DNA of 64,000 bases. Origin: Gemmatimonadota bacterium. Lineage in GTDB: Bacteria > Gemmatimonadota > Gemmatimonadetes > Gemmatimonadales > GWC2-71-9. The stretch spans positions 719,672-783,671 of the forward strand of contig PNAE01000007.1 in NCBI GenBank assembly GCA_003169895.1, read 5' to 3'. The position numbers were made by a program, and so were the translations under genes. The first letter of the stretch is position 1; the number at the start of each line of letters is the position of its first letter. The notes below the pieces were generated by a model. The model saw nothing but the letters and a program-made list of their open reading frames with translations, was not told the origin of the DNA and ran no database searches. This document shows, piece after piece, positions 54,654-63,599 of this stretch.

Positions 54654-56558
54654 TCAATTGCGCGCTTCGAGTGCCTCCCATCGAAGCACCATCCCCTCCA
54701 ACTCCTTCTCCAGCATCGTGAGCCGGGCCTTCGCGTCGGACACCTTCGGCCCGTTTCGCAGGAACGCCGGGTCGGCGAGCGACGCATACAGCGCCGTTCG
54801 CTCCCGCTCGCCGGCGTCGATCTTCTCGGGAAGCGCTGCCAGCTCATTCGCTTCCTTGTGGCTCAGCGCCTGCTTCTTCTTCTGGTTGGGCGCCCCGGGG
54901 GCGGCGGCTGCGGCCGTGGCTTGGCGCTTCGGCGCCTCCGGCGGCCGGGTGTCAGTCATGGCGGACTTCCTCTGCCGCAACCAGTCGGCATACCCGCCGA
55001 CGAACTCGGTGATACGTCCTTTTCCTTCGAAGACGAGTGTACTCGTCACCACGTTGTCAAGAAACGCACGATCGTGGCTGACGACCAGTAGCGTGCCTGA
55101 GAAGTTGAGCAACAGCTCCTCCAGCAACTCGAGCGTCTCGATGTCGAGATCATTGGTCGGTTCATCCATCACCAGGAGGTTGAAGCGGCGCGTGAAGAGC
55201 CGCGCCAGGAGCAGCCGGTTCCGCTCGCCGCCCGACAGCACACGGACGGGAGTACGCGCACGATCAGGCGAGAAGAGGAAATCCTGCAGGTATCCCATGA
55301 CATGCTTGCGCGCACCATTGATCTCGATGTATTCGCTGCCCTGGCCGATGCACTCAAGCACGCTCTCATCGGGGTTGAGTTGCTCGCGCAGCTGGTCGAA
55401 GTACGCGATCTCGAGATTGGTGCCGAGCGTTATGGTGCCGCTGTCGGGCATGAGTTCACCGAGCAGGAGGCGCAGCAGCGTCGTCTTGCCCGATCCGTTC
55501 GGACCGATCAAGCCGATGCGATCGCCACGGACGATCATGCTTGTGAAATCCTTCACAATCAGTCGGTCGCCATGCGCGAACGACACGTGCTTCGCCTCGA
55601 CCACCAGCCGCCCGGAGCGCTCCGCCTCCTGCGCTTGCAGGTTGACGCTGCGGGTCCGTTCCCGCCGCGCGGCGCGTTCGAGGCGGAGCTTCTCAAGTGA
55701 ACGGACGCGTCCCTCGTTTCGGGTGCGTCGCGCCTGGATTCCGGTGCGGATCCAGACCTCTTCCTTTGCCAGCTTCTTGTCGAACGCGGCCCATTCGCGC
55801 TCTTCCACGGCGAGAGCGGCTTCCTTGCGTTCCAGGTAGGTGTCGTAGTCGGTGCCCCAGTCGACGAGGCGACCGCGGTCGAGCTCGACAATGCGGGTCG
55901 CGACTCGTCGCAGGAACGCCCGGTCGTGGGTCACGAAGACGAGCGTGATCCTCCGGTCGATGAGATAGTCTTCCATCCACTCGACCGCGGCGACGTCGAG
56001 GTGGTTGGTTGGTTCGTCGAGGAGAAGGACATCGGGTTCGCGCACGAGCGCGCGCGCGAGCAGCGCCTGTCGTTTGCGTCCACCTGACGCCGACGCGAAT
56101 GGTGCATCGGGGTCGAGGCCGAGATGATCGAGCACGGTGTCCACGCGGCTCGCGACCTGCCACGCGTCTGCGCGATCGAGTGCGTCGTGCAAGCGCGTGA
56201 GTTCGCGCATCGCGGCATCGGTGTGATCGAGCTCGACCCGATGGCTCGCGGCGTGATAGCGTGCGAGGAGGAGTCCGGCGTCGCCCAGTCCGGCGGCGAC
56301 CACATCGAACGTGGTTCCGACGACATTGTCCGGGACTTCCTGTTCCAGGCGGGTGATGACGACGCCGGTCTGGCGGACGACCTCGCCGGTGTCAGGGACA
56401 AGCGTGCCATCGAGCAGCTTCAGCACCGTGCTCTTGCCGGCGCCGTTGCGACCAAGCAGACAGACCCGCTCGCCACGCTCGATCGAGAGACCGGCGTGAT
56501 CGAGGAGGAGCGGTCCTCCGAACACGATGCTGACTTCCTGCATGCCCAACAAGGCCAT
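54654..56558 (-). CDS. uup: ABC-F ATPase Uup
   Basis: A 634-residue soluble double-ABC protein. The first domain has Walker A GRNGAGKST, signature ASGGRKRQALLARAL and Walker B LLLDEPTNHLD. The second has GPNGSGKTT, LSGGERNRLLLARLF and LVMDEPTNDLD. The linker is rich in Arg/Lys (ARRERTRSVNLQAQEAERSG). A C-terminal coiled coil (~560-634, KEANELAALPEKID and ARLTMLEKELEGM) is typical of Uup. ABC-F proteins act on the ribosome or branched DNA. An ATG at 56558 is chosen; Met6 is a possible alternative. It is convergent to nothing and divergent from the flavoprotein gene. Confidence 0.92.
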   Translation of the reverse strand: MALLGMQEVSIVFGGPLLLDHAGLSIERGERVCLLGRNGAGKSTVLKLLDGTLVPDTGEVVRQTGVVITRLEQEVPDNVVGTTFDVVAAGLGDAGLLLARYHAASHRVELDHTDAAMRELTRLHDALDRADAWQVASRVDTVLDHLGLDPDAPFASASGGRKRQALLARALVREPDVLLLDEPTNHLDVAAVEWMEDYLIDRRITLVFVTHDRAFLRRVATRIVELDRGRLVDWGTDYDTYLERKEAALAVEEREWAAFDKKLAKEEVWIRTGIQARRTRNEGRVRSLEKLRLERAARRERTRSVNLQAQEAERSGRLVVEAKHVSFAHGDRLIVKDFTSMIVRGDRIGLIGPNGSGKTTLLRLLLGELMPDSGTITLGTNLEIAYFDQLREQLNPDESVLECIGQGSEYIEINGARKHVMGYLQDFLFSPDRARTPVRVLSGGERNRLLLARLFTRRFNLLVMDEPTNDLDIETLELLEELLLNFSGTLLVVSHDRAFLDNVVTSTLVFEGKGRITEFVGGYADWLRQRKSAMTDTRPPEAPKRQATAAAAAPGAPNQKKKQALSHKEANELAALPEKIDAGERERTALYASLADPAFLRNGPKVSDAKARLTMLEKELEGMVLRWEALEARN

Positions 56559-56665
56559 CTGGTGCCATTTTCCTGGAAGGTCGAGTGTTTGCGGGGTGCA
56601 ATATGGCAGCGCACGCAGGCGCGGGCTCCGGACCCTAGCCAACCCCAAGGCTCCCGGAGCGCAGG

Positions 56666-56673
56666 TACCTTTC
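56666..56673 (+). promoter_or_regulatory. TACCTTTC promoter-like motif of the flavoprotein gene
   Basis: TACCTTTC lies 36 nt before the ATG at 56702, in the 143-nt divergent region shared with uup. Confidence 0.4.
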
Positions 56674-56701
56674 GTGCGTTGCCCCCGCACCGGAGCCCGC
56701 C

Positions 56702-57880
56702 ATGACGGCCTATCGCTACCTCATCATTGGCGGCGGCATGACAGCCGATGCCGCCGTACGCGGCATCCGGGAGCTCGATGCCGATGGCGCTATCGGCGTC
56801 ATCGGCGCCGAGCCCGACCCGCCATATAACCGTCCACCGCTCACCAAGGCGCTCTGGAAAGGCGATCCACTCGAGAGCATCTGGCGGAAGACCGGTGATG
56901 CCGGGATCGACCTGCACCTCGGTCGGCGCGTGACGGCACTCGACCTGCCCGGCAAGAAGGTGATCGACGATCATGGTGACGACCATTCATTCGAGAAGCT
57001 CCTGCTTGCCACCGGAGCCCGGCCACGACTCCTGCCGTTCGGTGGGGACGCGGTCATCTACTATCGCACCCTCGAGGATTACCGGAGAGTACGAGCCGTC
57101 GCCGCCAAGGCTGGCCCTATTGTCGTGATCGGCGGCGGCTTCATTGGATCGGAGATCGCGGCGGCACTGGCGATGAACGGCTGCACGGTGACGATGCTGT
57201 TCCCCGAGGATGGCATTGGTGCCCGCATCTTTCCGGCGGATCTGGCCGGGTACCTCGTCAAGTACTACCGCGACAAAGGCGTGGACGTGCGTGCAGGTGA
57301 GCAGGTGGCCGACATCCAGGCGTCTGCTGGCCGCATGACCGTGTCGACCAAGAACGGCTTCACCGTGAAAGCCGATGCGGTGATCGCAGGCGTCGGCGTG
57401 GAACCGAATACAGACCTCGCCAGGACGGCGGGGCTCGCGGTCGAGGATGGAATTATTGTCGACGAACACCTCACGGCATCATTGCATGATGTCTTCGCGG
57501 CCGGTGACGTGGCGCGGTTCATGTCACCTGCCCTCGGCAAGCGATTGCGGGTGGAGCACGAGGACAATGCGCTCACGATGGGCAACGCGGCGGGCCGCGC
57601 GATGGCCGGCGATGATGCGCCCTATACGCACCTGCCGTTCTTCTATTCGGACCTGTTCGACCTGGGCTACGAAGCGGTCGGCGAAACCGATCCGCGGCTG
57701 GAGGTCGTGGCGGACTGGAAGACGCAATTTCGCGAGGGGGTGGTGTACTACCTCGCGGCCGGGCGGGTGCGGGGCGTGTTGCTCTGGGGGATCTTCGGCA
57801 AGGTCGATGCAGCCAGGCAACTGATTTCGGATGCCGGACCGTTCGACGCACGAACATTGAAGGGACGATTGGGAGGATAG
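56702..57880 (+). CDS. Ferredoxin-reductase/AIF-type FAD-NAD(P)H oxidoreductase
   Basis: A 392-residue pyridine-nucleotide-disulfide-like flavoprotein. FAD motif LIIGGGMTADAAVRGIRELD at the N-terminus, ATG motif LLLATGARPRLLP, NAD(P) motif IVVIGGGFIGSEIAAALA, and second FAD motif VFAAGDVARF. The C-terminal domain (~320-392, VVADWKTQFREGVVYYLAAG) is that of putidaredoxin/rhodocoxin reductases and AIF. No redox-active CxxC. It would pass electrons from NAD(P)H to a ferredoxin or oxygenase, which is not encoded nearby. Confidence 0.92.
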   Translation: MTAYRYLIIGGGMTADAAVRGIRELDADGAIGVIGAEPDPPYNRPPLTKALWKGDPLESIWRKTGDAGIDLHLGRRVTALDLPGKKVIDDHGDDHSFEKLLLATGARPRLLPFGGDAVIYYRTLEDYRRVRAVAAKAGPIVVIGGGFIGSEIAAALAMNGCTVTMLFPEDGIGARIFPADLAGYLVKYYRDKGVDVRAGEQVADIQASAGRMTVSTKNGFTVKADAVIAGVGVEPNTDLARTAGLAVEDGIIVDEHLTASLHDVFAAGDVARFMSPALGKRLRVEHEDNALTMGNAAGRAMAGDDAPYTHLPFFYSDLFDLGYEAVGETDPRLEVVADWKTQFREGVVYYLAAGRVRGVLLWGIFGKVDAARQLISDAGPFDARTLKGRLGG

Positions 57881-57887
57881 TAGCACC

Positions 57888-57915
57888 CTTCACGTCTCAC
57901 GTCGTACGTTCGACG
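57888..57915. repeat. Four-unit heptad array (CTTCACG, TCTCACG, TCGTACG, TTCGACG)
   Basis: Units in exact 7-bp register at the junction of two convergent genes. They overlap the last codons of the alpha/beta hydrolase. Confidence 0.55.
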
Positions 57916-58529
57916 CAGCGGTCCCGCACCAGTGCGCGCACCCGGCGGTCATTCATCATGAACGGGTGGCGCAGTGGCAGGGCAATCCACTCTTCCGTTC
58001 CATCGAGTCTGGTTTCGTTCACCGACACCATGCCGTCGTTCTGCTCCGGCCCGAATGGGCTCCAAGGCCCGCTGATGCCGCGCGTCCCGGCGATCACGGT
58101 GCATGGGATGCTCGGCGGCGGAATCCGTGCGATGCGCGATTCGCTGGCGAGAAGATCGCCCGCGTCGCCATTCATCAGCCGGTACCACCAGAACCGCTCG
58201 AACCGCCGCGCGAGCCGTGGTGAGTGATTAGGTGTGCCTATCATGATGATCCGCCGCGGCGGGCGCACATCGGACGGCAGGCCGGCGACCGCGGCGCGCA
58301 GCAGCAGTCCACCGAGCGAATGGCCCACGACCACGTAATCGCCAGCCGCCATCACGGTCAACCGCGCCTGCAGCCGCCGGAGGATCCCGTCGACCGATTG
58401 CCATGCGGTCGCATACGCGAAGAGTTCCGGCGTCAGCCCAGCCCGGCGCAATGAGCTGGCCAGTCGCCACATGGAGAGTGGTGTGCGACCCATGCCGTGG
58501 ACCAGCAGGACGTGCGTGCGCAAAGCCAT
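57897..58529 (-). CDS. Cytoplasmic alpha/beta hydrolase (lipase-like)
   Basis: A 210-residue alpha/beta hydrolase. Oxyanion strand VLLVHGMGRTP, nucleophile elbow VVGHSLGGLL (Ser at ~70), and acid/His candidates in EQNDGMVSVNET and LPLRHPFMMND. Small enzymes of this type resemble EstA/PGAP1-like triacylglycerol lipases. No signal peptide. Substrate unknown. Bounded by heptad arrays on both sides. Confidence 0.85.
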   Translation of the reverse strand: MALRTHVLLVHGMGRTPLSMWRLASSLRRAGLTPELFAYATAWQSVDGILRRLQARLTVMAAGDYVVVGHSLGGLLLRAAVAGLPSDVRPPRRIIMIGTPNHSPRLARRFERFWWYRLMNGDAGDLLASESRIARIPPPSIPCTVIAGTRGISGPWSPFGPEQNDGMVSVNETRLDGTEEWIALPLRHPFMMNDRRVRALVRDRCVERTT

Positions 58530-58537
58530 GTAACGGA

Positions 58538-58685
58538 ACGTAAGAGGTGAGAGGTGAGAGGTGAGAGGTAAGAGGTAAGAGGTGAGACGTGAGAGGTAAG
58601 AGGGAACAGCAGAGTCGTTCCTCGCCGTCGCCTCAGGACGAAGCGACTTCTCTCACCTCTCACCTCTCACCTCTCACCTCTCACC
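58538..58685. repeat. Large inverted pair of heptad arrays (AGGTGAG type)
   Basis: The left array runs from 58538 to 58603 in 7-bp units (ACGTAAG, AGGTGAG three times, AGGTAAG twice, AGGTGAG, ACGTGAG, AGGTAAG). The right array (58651-58685) has five perfect TCTCACC units, the reverse complement of the left ones. With a 47-nt loop they can form a stem of 30 bp or more. It fills the gap between the YceI and alpha/beta hydrolase genes. Confidence 0.85.
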
Positions 58686-58686
58686 G

Positions 58687-59253
58687 CTATTTGGGCCGCA
58701 TCAGCTCGGTATTGATGATGATCTTGATCTCGTCGCCCACCGCAACACCGCCGGTCTCGAGCAGCTGATTCCACATCAGGCCGAAATCCTTGCGGTTGAC
58801 CTTGCCGGTGGCGCTGAAGCCGAGGCGATCATTGCCCCACGGATCAGGGCCGGCGCCTTCCGACGTCACATCCATCGTGATTTCGCGCGTGACGCCACGA
58901 ATGGTGAGATCGCCGACCAGCTTGAACTTGTCGCGGATATCGCCTTCGATGCGCCGTCCCTTGAACGTCATGAGCGGATGGTGTTCGGCGTCGAAGAAAT
59001 CGGCTGAACGCAGGTGCGTGTCCCGCTGCTCGTTGCGGGTGTCGATTGTGGCGATCGGAATCGAGACCTCGAGCTTGAGGGAACCGGGTCGCGCCGGGTC
59101 GTAACTCACGCTGCCCGTCGGGTTCGAGAAGCGACCCTTGACGTTCGAGATCATCAAGTGCCGGGCCGAGAACTCGACTTCGGTATGTGCGGTATCGATC
59201 TGCCAGGGCGCGGCGACCGATGCTGGGGCTTCCGCGAGCGTTTCTACTGCCAT
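58687..59253 (-). CDS. YceI-family lipid-binding protein
   Basis: A 188-residue lipocalin-like protein without a signal peptide. Family blocks: WQIDTAHTEVEFSARHLMIS, VKGRFSNPTGSVSYDP, DTRNEQRDTHLRSADFFDAE, KLVGDLTIRGVTREITMDV and FSATGKVNRKDFGL. YceI proteins bind polyisoprenoids or related lipids. Promoter and a perfect palindrome are upstream (59338-59377), so expression is probably inducible. Confidence 0.94.
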   Translation of the reverse strand: MAVETLAEAPASVAAPWQIDTAHTEVEFSARHLMISNVKGRFSNPTGSVSYDPARPGSLKLEVSIPIATIDTRNEQRDTHLRSADFFDAEHHPLMTFKGRRIEGDIRDKFKLVGDLTIRGVTREITMDVTSEGAGPDPWGNDRLGFSATGKVNRKDFGLMWNQLLETGGVAVGDEIKIIINTELMRPK

Positions 59254-59337
59254 GTTCTACTCCAATCAGTGGTCGGGGCCGGCCGGAGGGCAGGTCCCAG
59301 TCCATGGTGACGCGCCAGTTCAGTTCAGGTGCATATG

Positions 59338-59351
59338 ATTCATATATGAAT
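59338..59351. promoter_or_regulatory. Perfect 14-nt palindrome, operator of the yceI promoter
   Basis: ATTCATATATGAAT is an exact palindrome overlapping the end of the -10 box and the expected start point. The size fits MarR- or PadR-type repressors. No such regulator gene is in the window. Confidence 0.6.
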
Positions 59352-59377
59352 AGTACAAACATGTCCAGAATTGTCAA
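59350..59377 (-). promoter_or_regulatory. Sigma70-like promoter of yceI
   Basis: On the minus strand a consensus -35 TTGACA (59372-59377) is followed after 16 nt by TACTAT (59350-59355). The leader would be ~90 nt. Confidence 0.6.
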
Positions 59378-59385
59378 CCCGGCAC

Positions 59386-59868
59386 TTACCTCGCAGCCAG
59401 CCGCTTCAGGGCGTCGCCACTGAGTCGGAACACCGTCCAGTCATCCATCGGCATCGCGCCCAGGCTCCGATAGAACCCGATCGCCGATTCGTTCCAATCG
59501 AGGACCGCCCATTCGAACCGGGCGCAGCCGCGCTGCACGGCAATACCCGCCAAATGTGAGAGCAGCAGTCTTCCGATGCCCCGACCCCGGAACGAAGGTC
59601 GGACAAAGAGATCCTCGAGATAAAGCCCGCGCTTGCAGAGAAACGTCGAGTAGTTGTGAAAGAAGAGCGCGTAACCGGCGACTCCGCCGTCGGTTTCGGC
59701 AATGACGACCTCGGCGCTGGGCGGGGAACTGAACAGTGACTCACGCAAGTCGCGCTCAGTCGCCGTGACTTCGTGGCCCAGCTTCTCATACGCGGCAAGT
59801 TCGCGGATCAGCTGCAGGACGAGTGGTACGTCGGCTGCTATGGCGGGACGAATGGTGGCCGCGGGCAT
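59386..59868 (-). CDS. GNAT acetyltransferase, spermidine/diamine acetyltransferase-like
   Basis: A 160-residue GNAT enzyme. The N-terminal IRPAIAADVPLVLQLIRELA and AYEKLGHEVTATERDL blocks are typical of the SAT/thialysine acetyltransferase group. The acetyl-CoA loop is RGRGIGRLLL (~94-103), and EWAVLDWNESAIGFYRSLGA is motif B. It starts 12 nt after the spermidine-synthase-like gene, so a polyamine substrate is likely. Confidence 0.88.
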   Translation of the reverse strand: MPAATIRPAIAADVPLVLQLIRELAAYEKLGHEVTATERDLRESLFSSPPSAEVVIAETDGGVAGYALFFHNYSTFLCKRGLYLEDLFVRPSFRGRGIGRLLLSHLAGIAVQRGCARFEWAVLDWNESAIGFYRSLGAMPMDDWTVFRLSGDALKRLAAR

Positions 59869-59880
59869 CGGTCGGCGTCG

Positions 59881-62310
59881 CTACTGTCCGCCGATTCCCG
59901 CCGCCTGCAACCCTGCGAGGCGCGCGGGCGAACCGGTGAACAGTCCCTCCGGGTAACGCCGGTACTGCAGGATATGACGGTAGATCTCGCTCTGCGAATA
60001 CACGTTTACACCCAGACCCGCCAGATACTGCAATCGCAGGTTACGATCACGATTCACCTCGGCGTTCTTGAGATAGGCCCCGAGGTCGGCGGCGCGCCCA
60101 GCGTAGGTGGCGAACAGGTCGACCCCGGAGTTGAACCCGATTTCCCGGAGGGACTGTGCGACCTGGGCGTACCGGGGATCACCGAGGCGAGCCTCGATGC
60201 TGTCGACGTTGATCCGGCTCGGCTCGACCTGGCCCATGAGCACCATGTCGTACCCTTCGCCGTTGTTGGTGTTGCCCCAGACGACGGCATTCGGGAACGC
60301 CTCGAAGAAGGTCGCCATTTCACTCTTCACGGCTGGCTCGCCGCTTTCATAGAGCTGCACGAACACGGTCACGACGCCGCCCGGATTCAGGTGCTTCTTG
60401 GCGATCTCGAAAAACTCGCGCGTGTACAGCATTGCCGCGCCCTTGACCCACGGGTCGAACGGATCGGACGTGATCGCGTCGAACTTCTGGCTGGTGGTGA
60501 GCAGGAAATGCCGGGCGTCGTCGATCTGAATGCGCACCTTGGGATTGTCGACGACATTGTAATTGTGCTCGCCGAAGAACTTCGACACGACCCGCGGAAC
60601 CAGTGGCTCGATTTCGACGATGGTCTCGCTTTCGACGTCCGGTGAAATGCTCACCGCACCCGCCGTCACGCCGGCACCGCAACCGATCACCAGGACGTTG
60701 CGCGCATGGGCCGGGATCAGTGTGGTCAAGTGGCCGAGCATCCGCTGCAGGCGCATGTCCTGCGGTTCGCTCGACGCCTGTACCTTGCCGGCATTGTGGT
60801 AGTTGAGCACACCGTTCGCCATGCGCGACACTGCCATCGAGGAGTTCATCCCCTCGCCCACATAGATGAAGTCGCCGGTTTGTCCCAGCCATACCGCCGA
60901 CAGGCGCCCGTAACCGACGAGCAATCCCGGCGGCGGGTGAACCAGCCTGCCGGCGGCCACGGCCGCCAACCCGACCAGGAGAACCGCATAGGCGGTGCGG
61001 CGATTGAACGCGAGGCGATGGCTCGCACTCTGGATTGTCGGTATCAGCACGCACAGCGCCGAGATACCGGCGATGACGATCAGCACGCGCTGCCCCCACT
61101 GGGTGCCCTGCCACGGCAATAGCACGAGACTGGTGAAGACAGCGCCGATGATGCCGCCCACCGTATTGGCGGCGTACACTCTTCCGACCACGCGCGCGGG
61201 ATCCTGCGCACCGGTCGCGACGGCCGCAAGCGCCAGCGGGAAGCTCGCGCCCCACAGGATGGCCGCAGGGAGAACGACCCAGAGGCACCGGACGAAGTCA
61301 ACCTCGAACAGGGATACCGGCGTGCTGGCGAGCAGCGGATTGACGGGCCAATAGGGCAGCATGCTGACCGCCGAGTTTGCCCCCCATGCAATCGCCAGCA
61401 TCAACCCGATCTGGCACCGTGCCAGGGCGCGTCGTGGGTTTGGGCTCGAACGTCCGACGAACGCGCCGATGCTGCTGCCGATTCCGAGCCCGACGAGAAT
61501 CGCTGCGAGGATCAGCGAGAACGTGTACACGGTGGCGCCGAGCAGCAGGGAGAGCAACCGCGTCCACAGGACTTCGGCGCCGAGCGCGGTCATCCCCGAT
61601 AGGGCGATGGTGATGTAGACCCGCTTGTCGGCTGCCCGGGAGCTGATCGCCGCCGTGTCGACGGGGACGGCAAGTGGCTCAATCGCCGGCGGGTGGTACT
61701 CGGTGGTTCTGGACAATACCAAACCAACGAGGGCGACTGCCGCGTTGATCGCGACCGCGGTGAACGTCGCGTACTCGATGTCGTGCGCCCGGAGCAGGTA
61801 GAATCCGGTGAGCAGGCAGCCGAACACGGCGCCGGCGATGTTGCCACCATAGAAGAAGCCGAGCCATGAAACACCGCGGGGTGTGGTCTCAACCCAGCGA
61901 GCCACGGCCGGGAGCGTCGCACCCATCAGGACCGTCGGCAATAACAGGCACAAGGCGCAGAACAGGCCATTGATCAGCAGCCCGCCGATACCCCCGCCGC
62001 CGATCGCAACGTACCAGCCGCCGGCCCAGGGCAGTCCGAACAGGATGACGACGCCACAGACCGCGATGCCGGCTTCGAGCAACGCGTACACCTGCAGCGG
62101 GTGTCTGCCGGCCCGGACGAACCGTGACAAGAGCAGCGAACCGATGCACATCCCGCCCATGAACGTGCCGAGCACCACGCCAAGAGAGATGGCCGATGAT
62201 CCGACGATGAGCGAGAGCATCTGGAACCAGACGATCTCATAGATCAGTGCGGCGCATCCGCTGCCGACAAACAGCAGCAGGAGCAGGGGGAGCAACGGTC
62301 GGTGTTTCAC
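59881..62310 (-). CDS. Membrane-fused spermidine-synthase-like protein
   Basis: An 809-residue protein. Start at GTG 62310, with GAGGA ~9 nt upstream. The first ~480 residues are an MFS-like/transporter-like domain with about 12 TM helices (LLPLLLLLFVGSGCAALIYEIVWFQ opens it; GMTALGAEVLWTRLLSLLLG starts the second half). The C-terminal part is a Rossmann methyltransferase-fold spermidine synthase with LVIGCGAGVTAGA, TIVEIEPLVPRV, VRIQIDDARHFL and SDPFDPW. Such fusions are common; the catalytic Asp dyad is only partly convincing. The GNAT gene follows immediately. Confidence 0.88.
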   Translation of the reverse strand: MKHRPLLPLLLLLFVGSGCAALIYEIVWFQMLSLIVGSSAISLGVVLGTFMGGMCIGSLLLSRFVRAGRHPLQVYALLEAGIAVCGVVILFGLPWAGGWYVAIGGGGIGGLLINGLFCALCLLLPTVLMGATLPAVARWVETTPRGVSWLGFFYGGNIAGAVFGCLLTGFYLLRAHDIEYATFTAVAINAAVALVGLVLSRTTEYHPPAIEPLAVPVDTAAISSRAADKRVYITIALSGMTALGAEVLWTRLLSLLLGATVYTFSLILAAILVGLGIGSSIGAFVGRSSPNPRRALARCQIGLMLAIAWGANSAVSMLPYWPVNPLLASTPVSLFEVDFVRCLWVVLPAAILWGASFPLALAAVATGAQDPARVVGRVYAANTVGGIIGAVFTSLVLLPWQGTQWGQRVLIVIAGISALCVLIPTIQSASHRLAFNRRTAYAVLLVGLAAVAAGRLVHPPPGLLVGYGRLSAVWLGQTGDFIYVGEGMNSSMAVSRMANGVLNYHNAGKVQASSEPQDMRLQRMLGHLTTLIPAHARNVLVIGCGAGVTAGAVSISPDVESETIVEIEPLVPRVVSKFFGEHNYNVVDNPKVRIQIDDARHFLLTTSQKFDAITSDPFDPWVKGAAMLYTREFFEIAKKHLNPGGVVTVFVQLYESGEPAVKSEMATFFEAFPNAVVWGNTNNGEGYDMVLMGQVEPSRINVDSIEARLGDPRYAQVAQSLREIGFNSGVDLFATYAGRAADLGAYLKNAEVNRDRNLRLQYLAGLGVNVYSQSEIYRHILQYRRYPEGLFTGSPARLAGLQAAGIGGQ

Positions 62311-62389
62311 TCCGGCGGTCCTCGGGTTGGTGGAACTGAACCGCAGCCATGAGCCGGAACGGCAGCCCTGGGCCGCAAGGCCGCAGCTG

Positions 62390-63508
62390 TCAGAAATGTT
62401 CCTCGGTGCCCGGCGTGCCCGTGCGCCCGGTCTTCCACGGCGCCGCCTGCCAGTTGTCGACGGCCTTGCCATCGTGCATCCAGGCCGGCAACGGCAGTGC
62501 CAGATGATGTGACAGCGCCGTCACGTATGGCTCATACATCGCGCGCAACTCCGCCAGGCGAGGGCCGGCATCCTCTTCGCGAAACTCCATCCCGGCGCTG
62601 TGCAGTCGCTCGACCAGCCGGGCGAACGATTCGGGGTCTAGGCGGTCCTTCGCCCTCACCTGCGCGCGCGCGCTGAACACCTGGGCGAGATCGACCGCGG
62701 CATGCCGCGCCATCGCGAACGTGAGCTGCGCCTGACGCATGCACCAGCCGTCGAATCCCACGATCACGAGCGCACTGGTGTCGAGTATCGTGGTCAGCGC
62801 GGCGAGCCAGGACTGATTGCTGTGCTGCGACCGGAAGTACGCCAGCACCGGGTAGGACAGGTGACTCTCGAGGACCTCCGCGGCCCAGCGCTCCCACTCG
62901 GTGAGCAGCCGGACCAGGTCACGTTGCGTTTCGTCGTCGCGATACCGCCAGAGCAATTCACCGGCGGACGGTGGTGAGCCGGCGCGGGCGTCGAGCAGCG
63001 ATATCGCGATCTCCCGGCGCGAGAAGGCCTGATAGATCACCGGCAGGTAGCCGATGATAATGGCAAGAAACGCGAACCCGAGCCCCGCTTCCAGCGTGGT
63101 CAGCACCTTTGCGAGCGGAATCCGTGGAACGACATCACCCATTCCCAGCGTGAAGAATGTTGTGCCGCTCAGATACAGGTCGTCGAGGAAGTGCGGCGCG
63201 TTTCCGTCCATCTTGAGCGCCGATCCGGCCGCCCATTGCAGGATGCCGAACGCAAGCACGATGCTGAAGGCCCACAACGCGAGCAGCAGGAGCAGCGACA
63301 GCGGTCCGAACCAGCTCAGCGAATTCTCGCGAAAACCGCCGGAGAGGCGCGTCGCGATGCCACGCCATGGACGCCAGGAAGCGCGGTAGAACAACGAGGT
63401 GAGCCGGAACATGCGGCTCACGCGTCGCGGCAGGATGATGGTTTCAAAGGCATCCCGCAGCACGATCAACAGGATTGCCAGGCCGGCTATGCCGGCGAGA
63501 ACTCTCAT
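62390..63508 (-). CDS. Two-TM potassium-channel-like protein
   Basis: A 372-residue membrane protein. Helices are at ~3-18 (VLAGIAGLAILLIVLRDAF), ~65-95 (LSLLLLLALWAFSIVLAFGIL) and ~130-155 (LEAGLGFAFLAIIIGYLP). A pore/filter TTFFTLGMGDVVP (~112-124) resembles the TxGxGD filter of ion-channel-2 proteins but has LGMGD. The C-terminal ~200 residues are cytoplasmic and helical (RDDETQRDLVRLLTEWERWA). Function as a K+ channel is inferred. Confidence 0.8.
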   Translation of the reverse strand: MRVLAGIAGLAILLIVLRDAFETIILPRRVSRMFRLTSLFYRASWRPWRGIATRLSGGFRENSLSWFGPLSLLLLLALWAFSIVLAFGILQWAAGSALKMDGNAPHFLDDLYLSGTTFFTLGMGDVVPRIPLAKVLTTLEAGLGFAFLAIIIGYLPVIYQAFSRREIAISLLDARAGSPPSAGELLWRYRDDETQRDLVRLLTEWERWAAEVLESHLSYPVLAYFRSQHSNQSWLAALTTILDTSALVIVGFDGWCMRQAQLTFAMARHAAVDLAQVFSARAQVRAKDRLDPESFARLVERLHSAGMEFREEDAGPRLAELRAMYEPYVTALSHHLALPLPAWMHDGKAVDNWQAAPWKTGRTGTPGTEEHF

Positions 63509-63599
63509 GGCGGGTGAAGTTGGTTGGTCGAGAACAAGTCGCAAGGGGGAGGCGAAGCTCCCCCCCCCAGGTGCGCAGCGCCGTGGTGCCGCGAAGAAG

